The position numbers and the translations under genes are program-made. Below the pieces are notes generated by a model, which worked only from the letters and a program-made list of their open reading frames with translations, made no database searches and was not told the DNA's origin. Positions 9,571-18,893 of a DNA stretch of 64,000 bases are shown here, one piece after another (within the stretch, counting starts at the first letter, position 1; each line of letters opens with the position of its first letter). Source of the DNA: Gammaproteobacteria bacterium (lineage in GTDB: Bacteria > Pseudomonadota > Gammaproteobacteria > Steroidobacterales > Steroidobacteraceae). Location: assembly GCA_003134045.1 (NCBI GenBank), contig PLAH01000161.1, positions 21,464 to 85,463 on the forward strand, read 5' to 3'.

Positions 9571-9615
9571 TATGGCGTTTGACGCCATAATGCTGGTATG
9601 GCATCTTATGCCATA
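9571..9615. promoter_or_regulatory. Two tandem 8-3-8 palindromes in front of the TumE/TumA-like operon
   Basis: TATGGCGT-TTG-ACGCCATA (9571-9589) and TATGGCAT-CTT-ATGCCATA (9597-9615), centres 26 bp apart. Confidence 0.75.
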
Positions 9616-9902
9616 TGAAAGCAGTTCTTGCATTCAATGACAAGCAAGTACTGCCGGATGGAGCTATCGTCGAAATGACGATATGGGACGTGGCAACCCC
9701 CGTGGCGGGTAGTACCCATAAGCTGAAGTACAGTCTATTTTACGGTGCAAAGGATAAGCGTCTCGTCGGCTATGACAATGAGCGAGGAAAGGGCGACCAT
9801 CGACACATCGGGGATCACCAGGAACGGTATGTCTTCAAGACGGTGGAGATTTTGATTGCGGATTTTTTGACCGATGTGCGTCGCCAGCGAGGTGAACAAT
9901 GA
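9615..9902 (+). CDS. TumE-like toxin (DUF6516-type)
   Basis: LKYSLFYGAKDKRLVGYDNERGKGDHRHIGDHQERYVFKTVEILIADFLTDV. Confidence 0.78.
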   Translation: MKAVLAFNDKQVLPDGAIVEMTIWDVATPVAGSTHKLKYSLFYGAKDKRLVGYDNERGKGDHRHIGDHQERYVFKTVEILIADFLTDVRRQRGEQ

Positions 9903-10246
9903 GCAAACGCGTAAAAGTCAATGTGGGAACTCTGGACGAGATGGGTCAGCGTTTCGTGAACGCCTGGCACCGACTCGAGCACGGGGAGAAGGTGCGAGAG
10001 AGGCATCTCACCTTTCCCGATCTGGCGGCAATGCTGAACGCGCTTTCTCCAAAGCGCCTCGAGCTGCTGCGCGCGGTCCATGAAACCCCGGCGCCTTCTG
10101 TGAAAGCATTGGCGGAGCGCCTTGGCCGCGATTACAAACGTGTACACGAGGACGTCGAGACATTGACTGCTTCCGGATTACTGCGCCGGGACGACGGCAG
10201 CGTGTCTGCGCCGTACGACGCCATCACCGCGGAAATGCGCCTCTGA
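9899..10246 (+). CDS. TumA-like HTH antitoxin
   Basis: ELLRAVHETPAPSVKALAERLGRDYKRVHEDVETLTASGLL (winged HTH); 4-nt overlap with the TumE-like gene. Confidence 0.78.
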   Translation: MSKRVKVNVGTLDEMGQRFVNAWHRLEHGEKVRERHLTFPDLAAMLNALSPKRLELLRAVHETPAPSVKALAERLGRDYKRVHEDVETLTASGLLRRDDGSVSAPYDAITAEMRL

Positions 10247-10460
10247 CTTCAAGCTTGCCAGACACGCAAGGCATGCCCCGTTGCCATGGATGGCGTGGAC
10301 ATCTCGCTGACATGCATGGGATCGACTCATGCGAAGCACTCTTGCTTGCCATGAGTTGGCGCGACGACCCCTCGCTTGAGGTCACGGTACGGGACATTTT
10401 CGGGAGAGACGCCTGACACCGATCTCGGTCCCTCAGTTTCCTGACCTACCAACCTGGAAA

Positions 10461-10495
10461 TGGAGCCGTCGATGGGGATCCAATATATCGCTGGC
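10461..10495 (-). repeat. Degenerate tRNA-Gly 3'-end repeat (copy c)
   Basis: TGGAGCCGTCGATGGGGATCCAATATATCGCTGGCATGC; TATATCGCTGG shared with copies b and h. Confidence 0.55.
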
Positions 10496-10530
10496 ATGCG
10501 GTTGTTGGGTTACTGGCTGCAAATCATTCG

Positions 10531-11436
10531 CTATTCTAGGTAGGGCGCGAGCACATTTTCGATCCATTTCATGAATGCGCGGACTCGGCGCGACAGGTTG
10601 CGCCGATGCGCTACGACCAGGGAGACGTCGAGCGGCTTGTGCTGAAAATCTGGAAGAAGCTCTACCAACGCGCCACTCTCCAAGTAACGGCCAATCCCCA
10701 ACAGTGGTGCCTGAATCAGGCCAAGGCCGGCGATACCAGCGGCTTCGTAGGTCTGCACGCTGTTGACGTGCAGTGCACCTGGTAACTCAAGCCTCGCGTA
10801 GCTATCGCCGTGCGGATACTCCCATCCATAGGGTTTTGCGCCGAGCGTCCGTGCGAAATGAACTGCCCGATGTTTCTGATGCTGCAGATCTTCCAGCGAT
10901 CGAGGGACGCCATAGCGTGCCAGGTAGGCAGGACTGGCGGCGTTGACCATGCGTAACTTGCCCAGCGGGCGCGCAATCAGCGTCTCGTCCCCGATGGGAC
11001 CCAGTCGCAATACGCAGTCAAACCCCTCCTGAACCAGATCAACTTGGCGATCCGTACTCGACACCTCCAGCTCCAACTCGGGATAAGTCGCCATGAAGGC
11101 CGGCAAGGCCGGCACGATAGTGGTGCGCGCCAACTCGCTCGGCAGATCAACCCGTAAGCGCCCGCGAAGTGCCACTCGATCGCTTGCGAACATTGAGTGC
11201 AGATCATCAACGTCAGCAAGCAGATCGCGGGCACGTGCATGAAATACCCGTCCGTCTTCCGTCAACTGCACGCTACGCGTCGTCCGGTGCAGAAGCCTGA
11301 CACCGACATCTTCTTCCAGCTTCCGGACCGCCGTTGAGGCCCTTCCCTTCTGAATGCCCAGGCTATCGGCTGCGTGGGTGAAGCTCCCCATTTCCGCTAC
11401 CGTTATGAAAATGAGGATGGGTTCGAGATTCTGCAT
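10531..11436 (-). CDS. LysR-family transcriptional regulator
   Basis: MQNLEPILIFITVAEMGSFTHAADSLGIQKGRASTAVRKLEEDVGVRLLHRTTRSVQLTEDG. Confidence 0.92.
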   Translation of the reverse strand: MQNLEPILIFITVAEMGSFTHAADSLGIQKGRASTAVRKLEEDVGVRLLHRTTRSVQLTEDGRVFHARARDLLADVDDLHSMFASDRVALRGRLRVDLPSELARTTIVPALPAFMATYPELELEVSSTDRQVDLVQEGFDCVLRLGPIGDETLIARPLGKLRMVNAASPAYLARYGVPRSLEDLQHQKHRAVHFARTLGAKPYGWEYPHGDSYARLELPGALHVNSVQTYEAAGIAGLGLIQAPLLGIGRYLESGALVELLPDFQHKPLDVSLVVAHRRNLSRRVRAFMKWIENVLAPYLE

Positions 11437-11556
11437 TTTCGTGCCTCGGTATTGTTCACCGCAGAGAGAACAGTGAGTTCAGTTCCTCGGTGATTATCAT
11501 ACCTAAGAGACACAGTAAGCTCCGAATATTGGGATTCCCCCATAGGAGAACGACAA

Positions 11557-11979
11557 GTGTTCGAAACTATGAAACTGCATCGGTTGCCTGAACCCACGAC
11601 CTTGCATGGCGCCCTGTGGGCCGGCCGGATAATGAGCGCGTTCGTTGTTATCGCTCTAGTGGCAGACGCCACTATTCAGCTTTTCGCGCCGGCACAGATC
11701 GCGAGCATGTTGCAGGAAACCGGGTTCACGATCGACCTGACCCGTGTCTTGGGTCCGATCATACTCGCCTGCGCCATCCTTTACGCCATCCCGGCCACCG
11801 CCGTGCTCGGCGCGATCCTAGTGACGGGCTTTTTGGGAGGTGCCATCTGTGCCCATGTCCGCATTGGTGAGTTGGGGTCGCCGCCGGAAATGATTGCCCT
11901 GCTTCTGGGCGCGATGACATGGGTCGGCCTCTACGCGCGCGATCCCCGTATCCGGGCCATTCTGCCGCTCATCCGTTAA
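11557..11979 (+). CDS. DoxX-like membrane protein
   Basis: Four hydrophobic segments; LTRVLGPIILACAILYAIPATAVLGAILVTGFLGGAICAHVRIGE. Confidence 0.75.
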   Translation: MFETMKLHRLPEPTTLHGALWAGRIMSAFVVIALVADATIQLFAPAQIASMLQETGFTIDLTRVLGPIILACAILYAIPATAVLGAILVTGFLGGAICAHVRIGELGSPPEMIALLLGAMTWVGLYARDPRIRAILPLIR

Positions 11980-12024
11980 ATCAACCGGGGCAGTGCTCTG
12001 TCCCTCAACATCAGGAGAAAACTT

Positions 12025-12897
12025 ATGTTTCTAGTAATGGGAATCACGGGAAAGGTGGGCGGCGCGACGGCAGAACATCTGTTGGCGCGCGGCAAGGAAG
12101 TACGCGCGCTTGTCCGCAATCGCGAGAAGACGTCAAACTGGGCAAACAAGGGCGTGGAACTGGTTGACGGTGATTGGAATGATTCGGCAGCCATCGAGCG
12201 GGCGCTCAAAGGCGTCGAAGGCGCATTTGTCATGTTGCCGGCTGTCTGGGCCCCCTCGCCCGATTACAAAGAAGCCAAGGGCGTGATTGCGAAGTATGTC
12301 GAGGCGCTCACCAAGGCAGCGCCGCCGCGGGTGGTAGCGCTTTCGTCGATGGGTGCGAACAGGACCAGCGGGCTTGGGATGATCACGGTCTTGTCGCTTC
12401 TGGAGCAAGGTTTTCGCGACCTGATACCGCCGATCGCATTTGTGCGCGCAGGTGGATTCTTCGAAAACTTCCTCTACGGCTTGCAGGTCGCCCAGGGCGG
12501 AACGCTACCGGTCTACTACAATCCGACAAACCGGAAATCGACCATGGTCGCGACGAACGACATCGGCGCGGAGGTCGCAACCCTTTTGACCGGGCCAGCG
12601 TGGTCAGGGCAGCGCGCCGTCGAGCTTGGTTCGATGGTCACCGCGGATGAAGTCGCGGAGCAATTGGGTGAAGTCCTGAATCTCGACGTGAAAGCCTTTG
12701 CAGTCCCGCGTGCAGGGTGGGCGAAAGCGTTCGAGCAGTTCGGCGTCCCGAAGGGCCACACCGGACCTGCCGAAGAAATGTTTGAGGCCGTGAATGCAGG
12801 ATGGATGGACCTCGGAGTCGAGGGTACAGAGCACGTCGCGGGTACGACGTCCGCACGCGACGTCTTCGCGGCGGCCCAGAAGGCCATGACGGCGTGA
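12025..12897 (+). CDS. NmrA-like NAD(P)-binding protein
   Basis: MFLVMGITGKVGGATAEHLLARGKEVRALVRN; Rossmann motif GITGKVGG. Confidence 0.85.
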   Translation: MFLVMGITGKVGGATAEHLLARGKEVRALVRNREKTSNWANKGVELVDGDWNDSAAIERALKGVEGAFVMLPAVWAPSPDYKEAKGVIAKYVEALTKAAPPRVVALSSMGANRTSGLGMITVLSLLEQGFRDLIPPIAFVRAGGFFENFLYGLQVAQGGTLPVYYNPTNRKSTMVATNDIGAEVATLLTGPAWSGQRAVELGSMVTADEVAEQLGEVLNLDVKAFAVPRAGWAKAFEQFGVPKGHTGPAEEMFEAVNAGWMDLGVEGTEHVAGTTSARDVFAAAQKAMTA

Positions 12898-12934
12898 ACC
12901 GCGACGTTCACGCCAATGAAGATCGAGATCGAAC

Positions 12935-12990
12935 ATGAAGGTTCTTGTTTGGTGCAACGGGCGGAATCGGACGGCTGATCTCCCTGCAGC
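12935..12990 (+). pseudogene. 5' fragment of an SDR/NmrA-type gene with a frameshift
   Basis: ATGAAGGTTCTTGTT then TTGGTGCAACGGGCGGAATCGGACGGCTGATC: MKVLV|FGATGGIGRLI needs a 1-nt shift; then runs into att-like flank. Confidence 0.5.
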
Positions 12991-13123
12991 TTCGGATCAG
13001 CCCAGGTCATGCAGCGAAGTTGCGTGTGAAACCACTACCAATGCCAGCCAACGTCTGCGAACGTAATGCGCCCCACGCGGCTGGCCGCTGCATTGGCTGG
13101 CGTTGGCCAGCCTTGGCGGGGAT

Positions 13124-13262
13124 TGGAGCGGGCGATGGGAATCGAACCCACACGGCCAGCGCTTCCGGGCCTTGAAAACAAGCTCATTGGCGCGATGACG
13201 GATGCTAAGTGTGATTAGCGTGTGAATTTTCGCGGTATGTGGGGCCACGTAGGGCAACGTCG
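13124..13262 (-). repeat. tRNA-Gly 3'-end repeat with att-like tail (copy d)
   Basis: TGGAGCGGGCGATGGGAATCGAACCCAC; GTGTGA at 13209 and 13220; tail shared with e, f, g. Confidence 0.85.
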
Positions 13263-13396
13263 GGATACTCGACGTGCAAAGTCTCGGCTCAAGCCTTTGT
13301 GTCGTAAGTCTCTGGCCGGGTCACTTCCCGCCTCTGTGTGCTCGCTGGCATGCATGCCCGAAGCGGCCATCCAGATTCGGGCATCGATCGCCGTAG

Positions 13397-13426
13397 TTGC
13401 TACAATGTGCTACAGTGTGCTACATT
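13397..13426. promoter_or_regulatory. Three tandem 10-bp repeats (GTGCTACANT) upstream of phd-like antitoxin
   Basis: TTGCTACAAT-GTGCTACAGT-GTGCTACATT ending 7 bp before the ATG. Confidence 0.65.
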
Positions 13427-13433
13427 TCGACTC

Positions 13434-13685
13434 ATGAAAATCCGTACCATCACTCAACGAGAGCTTCGCAATCAATCCGCCGCGGTGCTCCGCGAGGTGG
13501 AGGCCGGACGGACGATCATCGTGAGCCGAAACGGCACGCCGGTAGGAGAACTGCGGCCTATTAAGCGACGTCGCTTCGTGCCTCGCGCGGCCATCGCGGA
13601 TGCTGCAGGAAGAGCCGCCCGGATCGACGCCGCGCAATTCCGTGCAGATCTCGATGCTGTAGTTGATCCTCACACCAATGACTGA
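13434..13685 (+). CDS. Phd/YefM-family antitoxin
   Basis: MKIRTITQRELRNQSAAVLREVEAGRTIIVSRNGTPVGELRPI. Confidence 0.9.
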   Translation: MKIRTITQRELRNQSAAVLREVEAGRTIIVSRNGTPVGELRPIKRRRFVPRAAIADAAGRAARIDAAQFRADLDAVVDPHTND

Positions 13686-14079
13686 GGCGAGTCGCGGTGT
13701 TCTGGACACGTCGGTTCTGATCGATCACGACCAGATTATTGCGGACCAACTTCCTGATGAATCTGCAATTACTGCGGTGACGTTGGCCGAACTCGCTGCC
13801 GGCCCACATGCAACGGAGAATAAAGACGAGCGCGCTCGACGCCAGGATCGTTTGCAGTGGGCGACGGCCACCTGGGATCCATTGCCTTTCGATGCGGATT
13901 CGGCACGTATGTACGGCAGGGTCTTTGCTGCCGCGCGGGCAGCCGGACAATCTAGCCGCGCACGCCTCGCCGACCTGCTCATTGCCTCGACGGCTGCGGC
14001 AAATGAATTGCCGCTCTACACGCGCAACCCCTCTGATTTCGCCGCGCTAAAGCGCATCCTCAAGGTCGTCAAGGTCTAG
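13678..14079 (+). CDS. PIN-domain toxin (VapC-like)
   Basis: GVLDTSVLIDHD...AITAVTLAELAAG...ARLADLLIASTAAANELPLYTRNPSDFAAL. Confidence 0.9.
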   Translation: MTEASRGVLDTSVLIDHDQIIADQLPDESAITAVTLAELAAGPHATENKDERARRQDRLQWATATWDPLPFDADSARMYGRVFAAARAAGQSSRARLADLLIASTAAANELPLYTRNPSDFAALKRILKVVKV

Positions 14080-14273
14080 TTGCCTGCTCAACGGACTCTC
14101 TAAAGGGATTTCGGCTTGAACGATTCAGCGGACGGCGTAATCCTGGAATCATGGCAGTCGGCAGCCGGCCATCTCCGGACGGTGGTGTTTCGATTTCGAT
14201 GGCCACTTACCTGCCATTCGGCGGCGATTCGCGCTCGCCGTCCCCAATAAAAATGGCGCGTCCTGTAAAAGCC

Positions 14274-14579
14274 CTATGAGCATTGACTGGAAGTCTCAAA
14301 CCGCGACTTAGTGACATCCGGCAACAATAACGCGACAGCACCGAGCAAGGGCACGTATGCGCAGAGATTGAAGACTGACTCAATCCCCAGGCGATCCGCC
14401 AGCGCGCCGAGAATGGCGGCGCCGATGCCGCCGAATCCGAAGGCGAGCCCGAAGAAGAGACCAGACACCGTCCCGATATGATTAGGCCTAGCGGCATTGC
14501 TGAGGCGCCTTCGAGAATCGGCCCTATCGTGCTTGCGAGAAGTAGACCGGACTGATTTTCGCGAGTATTGAAATGGCAA
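14274..14579 (-). pseudogene. MFS transporter C-terminal fragment
   Basis: HIGTVSGLFFGLAFGFGGIGAAILGALADRLGIESVFNLCAYVPLLGAVALLLPD with no preceding transporter ORF. Confidence 0.6.
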
Positions 14580-14582
14580 CGA

Positions 14583-15038
14583 TCACGGTGGTGGGCTGAT
14601 CTGTGGGGCAGCTGCCATTGGGTTGCCGCCATTGGTAATAGGCAGCTCGATAATTTCAATCCCGTCTGCTAGATGTTGACCGGTCGGCTGCCATCCCAAT
14701 GCTCGGTAGAATCGGTAGGCTGGCAGGGTGGAATCGGAAGGTGCCTCGAGCCAAATTCGTTGAACACCGTCAGCAAGTAGGAGATCGACGACTAGCGAGA
14801 GAAGCTTCCGTGCGATGCCTTGACGGCGATAGCTCTGATCGACCGAGAGCCCAATAATCTCTCCGGTGGCGGAGTTCCCTATGCAGTGGCCGACTACTCG
14901 GCCATCGTGTACGCACTCCCTGAACTTGACCCGCCCACTCAGCACGTCTGCCGCAAAAGGTTGATCCTTCCCCGTGACGGCACGGAGCATTTGAATCCTG
15001 GCTTCGGTCAATTGAGTTGGGCGAAATTCCAGATCCAT
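14583..15038 (-). CDS. GNAT-family N-acetyltransferase
   Basis: GEIIGLSVDQSYRRQGIARKLLSLVVDLLLADGVQRIWLEAPSDSTLPAYRFYRALGWQPTGQ. Confidence 0.85.
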   Translation of the reverse strand: MDLEFRPTQLTEARIQMLRAVTGKDQPFAADVLSGRVKFRECVHDGRVVGHCIGNSATGEIIGLSVDQSYRRQGIARKLLSLVVDLLLADGVQRIWLEAPSDSTLPAYRFYRALGWQPTGQHLADGIEIIELPITNGGNPMAAAPQISPPP

Positions 15039-15297
15039 CGTTGCCTCCGCCGGACTGATCAGGCTGCCAGTTGTAGCCGGAGCCTCTGACGCGTCCGCGT
15101 CAGACGGCGTCATGTTCTTCCTGAATTATCCACGCAACCCCATAAGTGGTTGCCCTCGTTGCCGTAGCCGTGCAGTGGCGATTTCGATCAATATAAGCGA
15201 GGGCCCGGGCACGATTTGGCCATCTACCCCGGGCCCCCGGCGTTACGGTTGCTTGTGGGCGAGCCGTTCAGCATAGCCTTTATGCCTGCTCGCCCCG

Positions 15298-15740
15298 GTG
15301 CTGTCCAGCGCCCGGTGGGAGGGCGCGTGGTCGGTGCAGGATGCGGTTCGGGAGTTCGATTGCCGGCGTTGCGGGCGGCGAACCTGCGTGTGTCGGCCGT
15401 GTGACCGGGGCCAAGAGTACTGCGGGGAGAGCTGCGCCGAGCTCAGTCGGCAGGCGTATTTACGAGTAGCTCGCGCCCGCTACCAAAAGACTCGGCGCGG
15501 CGCACACTTACACGCGGCTCGGCAACGGCGATACCGGGCACGGTGCGCGGCGCCGGCGGGTGCGACAGCCAAAATAGTGACGGATCTGGGTTCCGCGGCA
15601 GCACGCCTCGTCGGCACAGTGGTGGCCCATGAGGAAGCCGCCGAGAGGACCGATGATCCCGTCTGTGCACTGCCTGCCGGCGTCGCGACGCGCTGTGACT
15701 TCTGCGGCGCGAGCTTCCCTGATCCGGATCCTGAGGTAGG
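15298..15740 (+). CDS. Cys-rich ORF upstream of the IS21-type genes (3' limit unclear)
   Basis: CRRCGRRTCVCRPCDRGQEYCGESCAELSRQAYLRVARARYQKTRRGAHLHAARQRRYRAR; frame stays open through downstream genes, so the end is not determined. Confidence 0.45.
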
Positions 15741-15745
15741 CGCGG

Positions 15746-16612
15746 GTGCAGCTGGAACTGCATCAACTGAACCTGCGCTACGAGCGGCTGCGCAAACGCA
15801 GCCCACGGGAGGAACGGGCGCTGTTGGTCTCGCTGTCGGAGATCGGCCAGCAACTGCCGGTGGTGGTGATCGAGGAGACGCCGCAGTTCATCCTGATCGA
15901 CGGCTACAAGCGGGTGCGGGCCATGAAGCGCCTGGCGCGCGACTCGGTGCGCGCGACGAGCTGGCAGATGGCGGAAGCCGAGGCGCTGCTGCTGGAGCGG
16001 AGCCTGCGCCGCGGCAGCGAGGATGCGCTCGATCAAGCCTGGTTGCTGGCGGAGTTGCAGGAACGATATCAATGGTCGCTCGAGGAGTTGGCGCGGCGCT
16101 TCGAACGCAGCAAAAGCTGGGTGAGTGGCCGGCTCGCGCTGCTGCAGGCCTTGCCGGTCTCGATCCAGGAACAAATCCGTGTCGGGACCTTGAGTGCGCA
16201 CGCGGCGATGAAGTATCTGGTGCCGCTCGCGCGCGTGAACGCGGCGGCGGCGCAAGCCCTGGCCACGGCGTTGACGCCGCTCAAGCCCACGTCGCGACAA
16301 GTCGAAGCGCTGTATGCCGGCTGGCAAGCCGGCACCGAGCGCACGCGCGAGCTCATTGTGCAGAGTCCGCAGATCTACCTCCAAGCACAGGCGACCCGCG
16401 AGTCGCCGCCGCCGGCGGCGGCGCAGCGCTTCCTGCAGGATCTCGGGGCATTGGGCGGCATCGCGCGCCGTGCCCACCGGGTGCTCGAGGGCCGCCTGCT
16501 CGCCGAGTTGCAGGAGAGCGAACTGAACGAAGTCACTACCGCGTTCGCGCGCGCGAACGGCGAGGTGCAACGACTCATCCAGCGCTTCGAACGGGAGATC
16601 CGACCATGCTAG
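15746..16612 (+). CDS. ParB/Spo0J-like protein associated with an IS21-type element
   Basis: LVSLSEIGQQLPVVVIEETPQFILIDGYKRVRAMKRL...ELARRFERSKSWVSGRLALLQALP; stop overlaps the istA start. Confidence 0.75.
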   Translation: MQLELHQLNLRYERLRKRSPREERALLVSLSEIGQQLPVVVIEETPQFILIDGYKRVRAMKRLARDSVRATSWQMAEAEALLLERSLRRGSEDALDQAWLLAELQERYQWSLEELARRFERSKSWVSGRLALLQALPVSIQEQIRVGTLSAHAAMKYLVPLARVNAAAAQALATALTPLKPTSRQVEALYAGWQAGTERTRELIVQSPQIYLQAQATRESPPPAAAQRFLQDLGALGGIARRAHRVLEGRLLAELQESELNEVTTAFARANGEVQRLIQRFEREIRPC

Positions 16613-18006
16613 ACGAAGACACCCGCACGGCGATCTTGCGCCTGCACGTGCAAGGCCACGGTAGCCGCAAAATCTCGCGGGCCTTAGGGATCGCGCGCGA
16701 CTCGGTGCGCCGCATCATCCGTTCCGGCAGCGCCACCGTGCCGCCGCTCCTGCGCAAGGAACGGGCGGAGGCGTGGCGCGATGAGATCTTGGAACTGTAC
16801 ACCCGCTATGAAGGACACCTCGGGCGCGTGCACGACGCGCTCAGCGATCTCGGTGTCACCATCTCGTATCCGGCGTTGACCGCGTTCTGCCGTCGCCACG
16901 GCATCGGCCATACCCCGCCGCCGCCGGCGGGGCACTATCTGTTCAGCGCCGGTGAGGAGATGCAGCACGACACGAGCCCGCATCGGGCGAACATCGCTGG
17001 CACCGAGACCCGGGTGCAAACCGCTTCGCTCGTGCTGTGCTACTCGCGCATGATCTTCTTCCAGCACTATCCGCGCTTCACCCGCTTCGAGTGCAAGGCG
17101 TTCCTCGCCGCTGGCATAGACTACTTCCACGGATCGGCGAGCCGCTGCATGGTGGATAACTCGAACGTGGTCGTCGCCGCCGGCACCGGAGCGATGATGA
17201 TCCCGGCACCCGAGATGGCCGCCTTTGCGGCGCGCTACGGCTTCGTGTTCATCGCGCACGAAAAAGGCGATGCGAACCGCTCGGCGCGAGTCGAGGCGCC
17301 GTTCCATCGTATCGAGACCGCCTTCCTGACCGGCGAGACGTTCGCCGACTGGCGTGCCTTGAACGCCCGAGCTCGGGCCACCTGCGAGACCTGGAACGCC
17401 AAGTACTCATCGAAGCTGCATGCCAGCCGCCGTGAGCTCTTCGCCGCCGAACAGGCCCACTTGAAACCCCTGCCGCTGCACGTGCCGGAGGTCTACCAAC
17501 TCTGCAACCGCATCGTCGATGCGGAAGGATATGTGAACGTGAACCGGATACGCTACTCCGCCCCGTATCGACTTATAGGGCGAACACTCGAAGTGCGCGA
17601 GACGCTCGAGCGGGTCGTCCTGTATGACGGACCGCGGCGGGTGGCGAGCCACGCGCGGGTGCATGGACCCTTCGATACCCGGGTCACCGATCCGGCACAT
17701 CGACCCCCGCGCGGCCAGGGACTGGTGCGCCACCGGCCACCGGCGCCCGAGCTGATCGAGATCTTGCAGATCGACTCGCGCATGACCTGTTATCTGAACG
17801 CCTTCAAAAGCCACGTCGGTGAGCGGCGCGCACCGCTACGGCGTCTCCTCTCGATGCTGCGTGACTATCCGCGCGAACCCTTCCTCGCCGCCATCGCCGA
17901 TGCCGAACGGTATCGGCTCTTCGATCTGGACCGGCTCGAGAAGATGGTACTGCGGCGGATCGCAGATGATTACTTCCCGCTCGATCTGGAGCCCGACGAT
18001 GAATGA
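16606..18006 (+). CDS. istA: IS21-family transposase IstA
   Basis: N-terminal HTH (RTAILRLHVQGHGSRKISRALGIARDSVRRII), internal rve-like region, C-terminal Mu-transposase-like segment; followed by istB. Confidence 0.88.
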   Translation: MLDEDTRTAILRLHVQGHGSRKISRALGIARDSVRRIIRSGSATVPPLLRKERAEAWRDEILELYTRYEGHLGRVHDALSDLGVTISYPALTAFCRRHGIGHTPPPPAGHYLFSAGEEMQHDTSPHRANIAGTETRVQTASLVLCYSRMIFFQHYPRFTRFECKAFLAAGIDYFHGSASRCMVDNSNVVVAAGTGAMMIPAPEMAAFAARYGFVFIAHEKGDANRSARVEAPFHRIETAFLTGETFADWRALNARARATCETWNAKYSSKLHASRRELFAAEQAHLKPLPLHVPEVYQLCNRIVDAEGYVNVNRIRYSAPYRLIGRTLEVRETLERVVLYDGPRRVASHARVHGPFDTRVTDPAHRPPRGQGLVRHRPPAPELIEILQIDSRMTCYLNAFKSHVGERRAPLRRLLSMLRDYPREPFLAAIADAERYRLFDLDRLEKMVLRRIADDYFPLDLEPDDE

Positions 18007-18724
18007 AGATCTCGAGCAGTTGCTGCAGAATCTCAAGCTCAAAACCATCGCCGCGCGCTTCGATGAGATGCTCGCCGGGGCCGAACAAAACGGCACCCCC
18101 GTACAGACTCTGGTGACCCAGTTGCTGCGTGCCGAGTGGCATGCGCGCCAGGAAAAGGCACTGCAGGCGCGCATCGACCGTGCCGACTTCCCCGAGCCGT
18201 GGACCCTGGAGTCGTTCCCGTTCAAAATGCAAAAAGGCGTCAAGGAACGCCAGATCCGCACCTTCGCCGAACTTGACTTCATCCCCAAGGCCGAGAACAT
18301 CGTCTTCATCGGCGAGACCGGCGTCGGGAAAACGGGGTTGATGGTGAGCCTTGCCCGCAAGGCCGTGCAGAACGGCTACCGGGCGTTGTTCATCACGGCA
18401 CAGGATCTGCTCGATGACATGTATGCCTCGCTCGCGGACCGATCGTCGCGGCGCTTGCTCAAGACGCTCGCCAACGTCGATGTACTGGCCATCGATGAGC
18501 TGGGCTACGTCAACATCAAGCCCGAGCAGACCAACATCTTCTTCAAACTCATGGAGGAGCGGCATCGACGTAAACCAACCTTGATCACGACGAACCTACC
18601 CTACTCAACGTGGCCCGACTTCCTCGCCAATCCAGCCCTCACCAAGGCGCTCTTGAGTCGCCTCCGCGAGCGTTGCCACACCATCATCATCGACGGTCCC
18701 TGCATCCGCCCTCAGACCGGCTGA
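17999..18724 (+). CDS. istB: IS21-family helper ATPase IstB
   Basis: IVFIGETGVGKTGLMVSLARKAVQNGYRALFITAQDLLDDM...VLAIDELGYVNIKPEQTNIFFKLMEERHRRKPTLITTNLPYSTW. Confidence 0.93.
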   Translation: MNEDLEQLLQNLKLKTIAARFDEMLAGAEQNGTPVQTLVTQLLRAEWHARQEKALQARIDRADFPEPWTLESFPFKMQKGVKERQIRTFAELDFIPKAENIVFIGETGVGKTGLMVSLARKAVQNGYRALFITAQDLLDDMYASLADRSSRRLLKTLANVDVLAIDELGYVNIKPEQTNIFFKLMEERHRRKPTLITTNLPYSTWPDFLANPALTKALLSRLRERCHTIIIDGPCIRPQTG

Positions 18725-18893
18725 TCGAATCCATCCTCCGTTCAACCGCGTTCGATCCGACCCTTACGCACCTCGCTGCGCACGATCACGGGCTAAATCG
18801 TGAAACCCGATGGGTCTACCTCAGACGAGTAAACCCGGACTGGTTCTGACGAGCGCCGCAGCGGCATTGCGGGCCGCCACACGGCTTACACGT

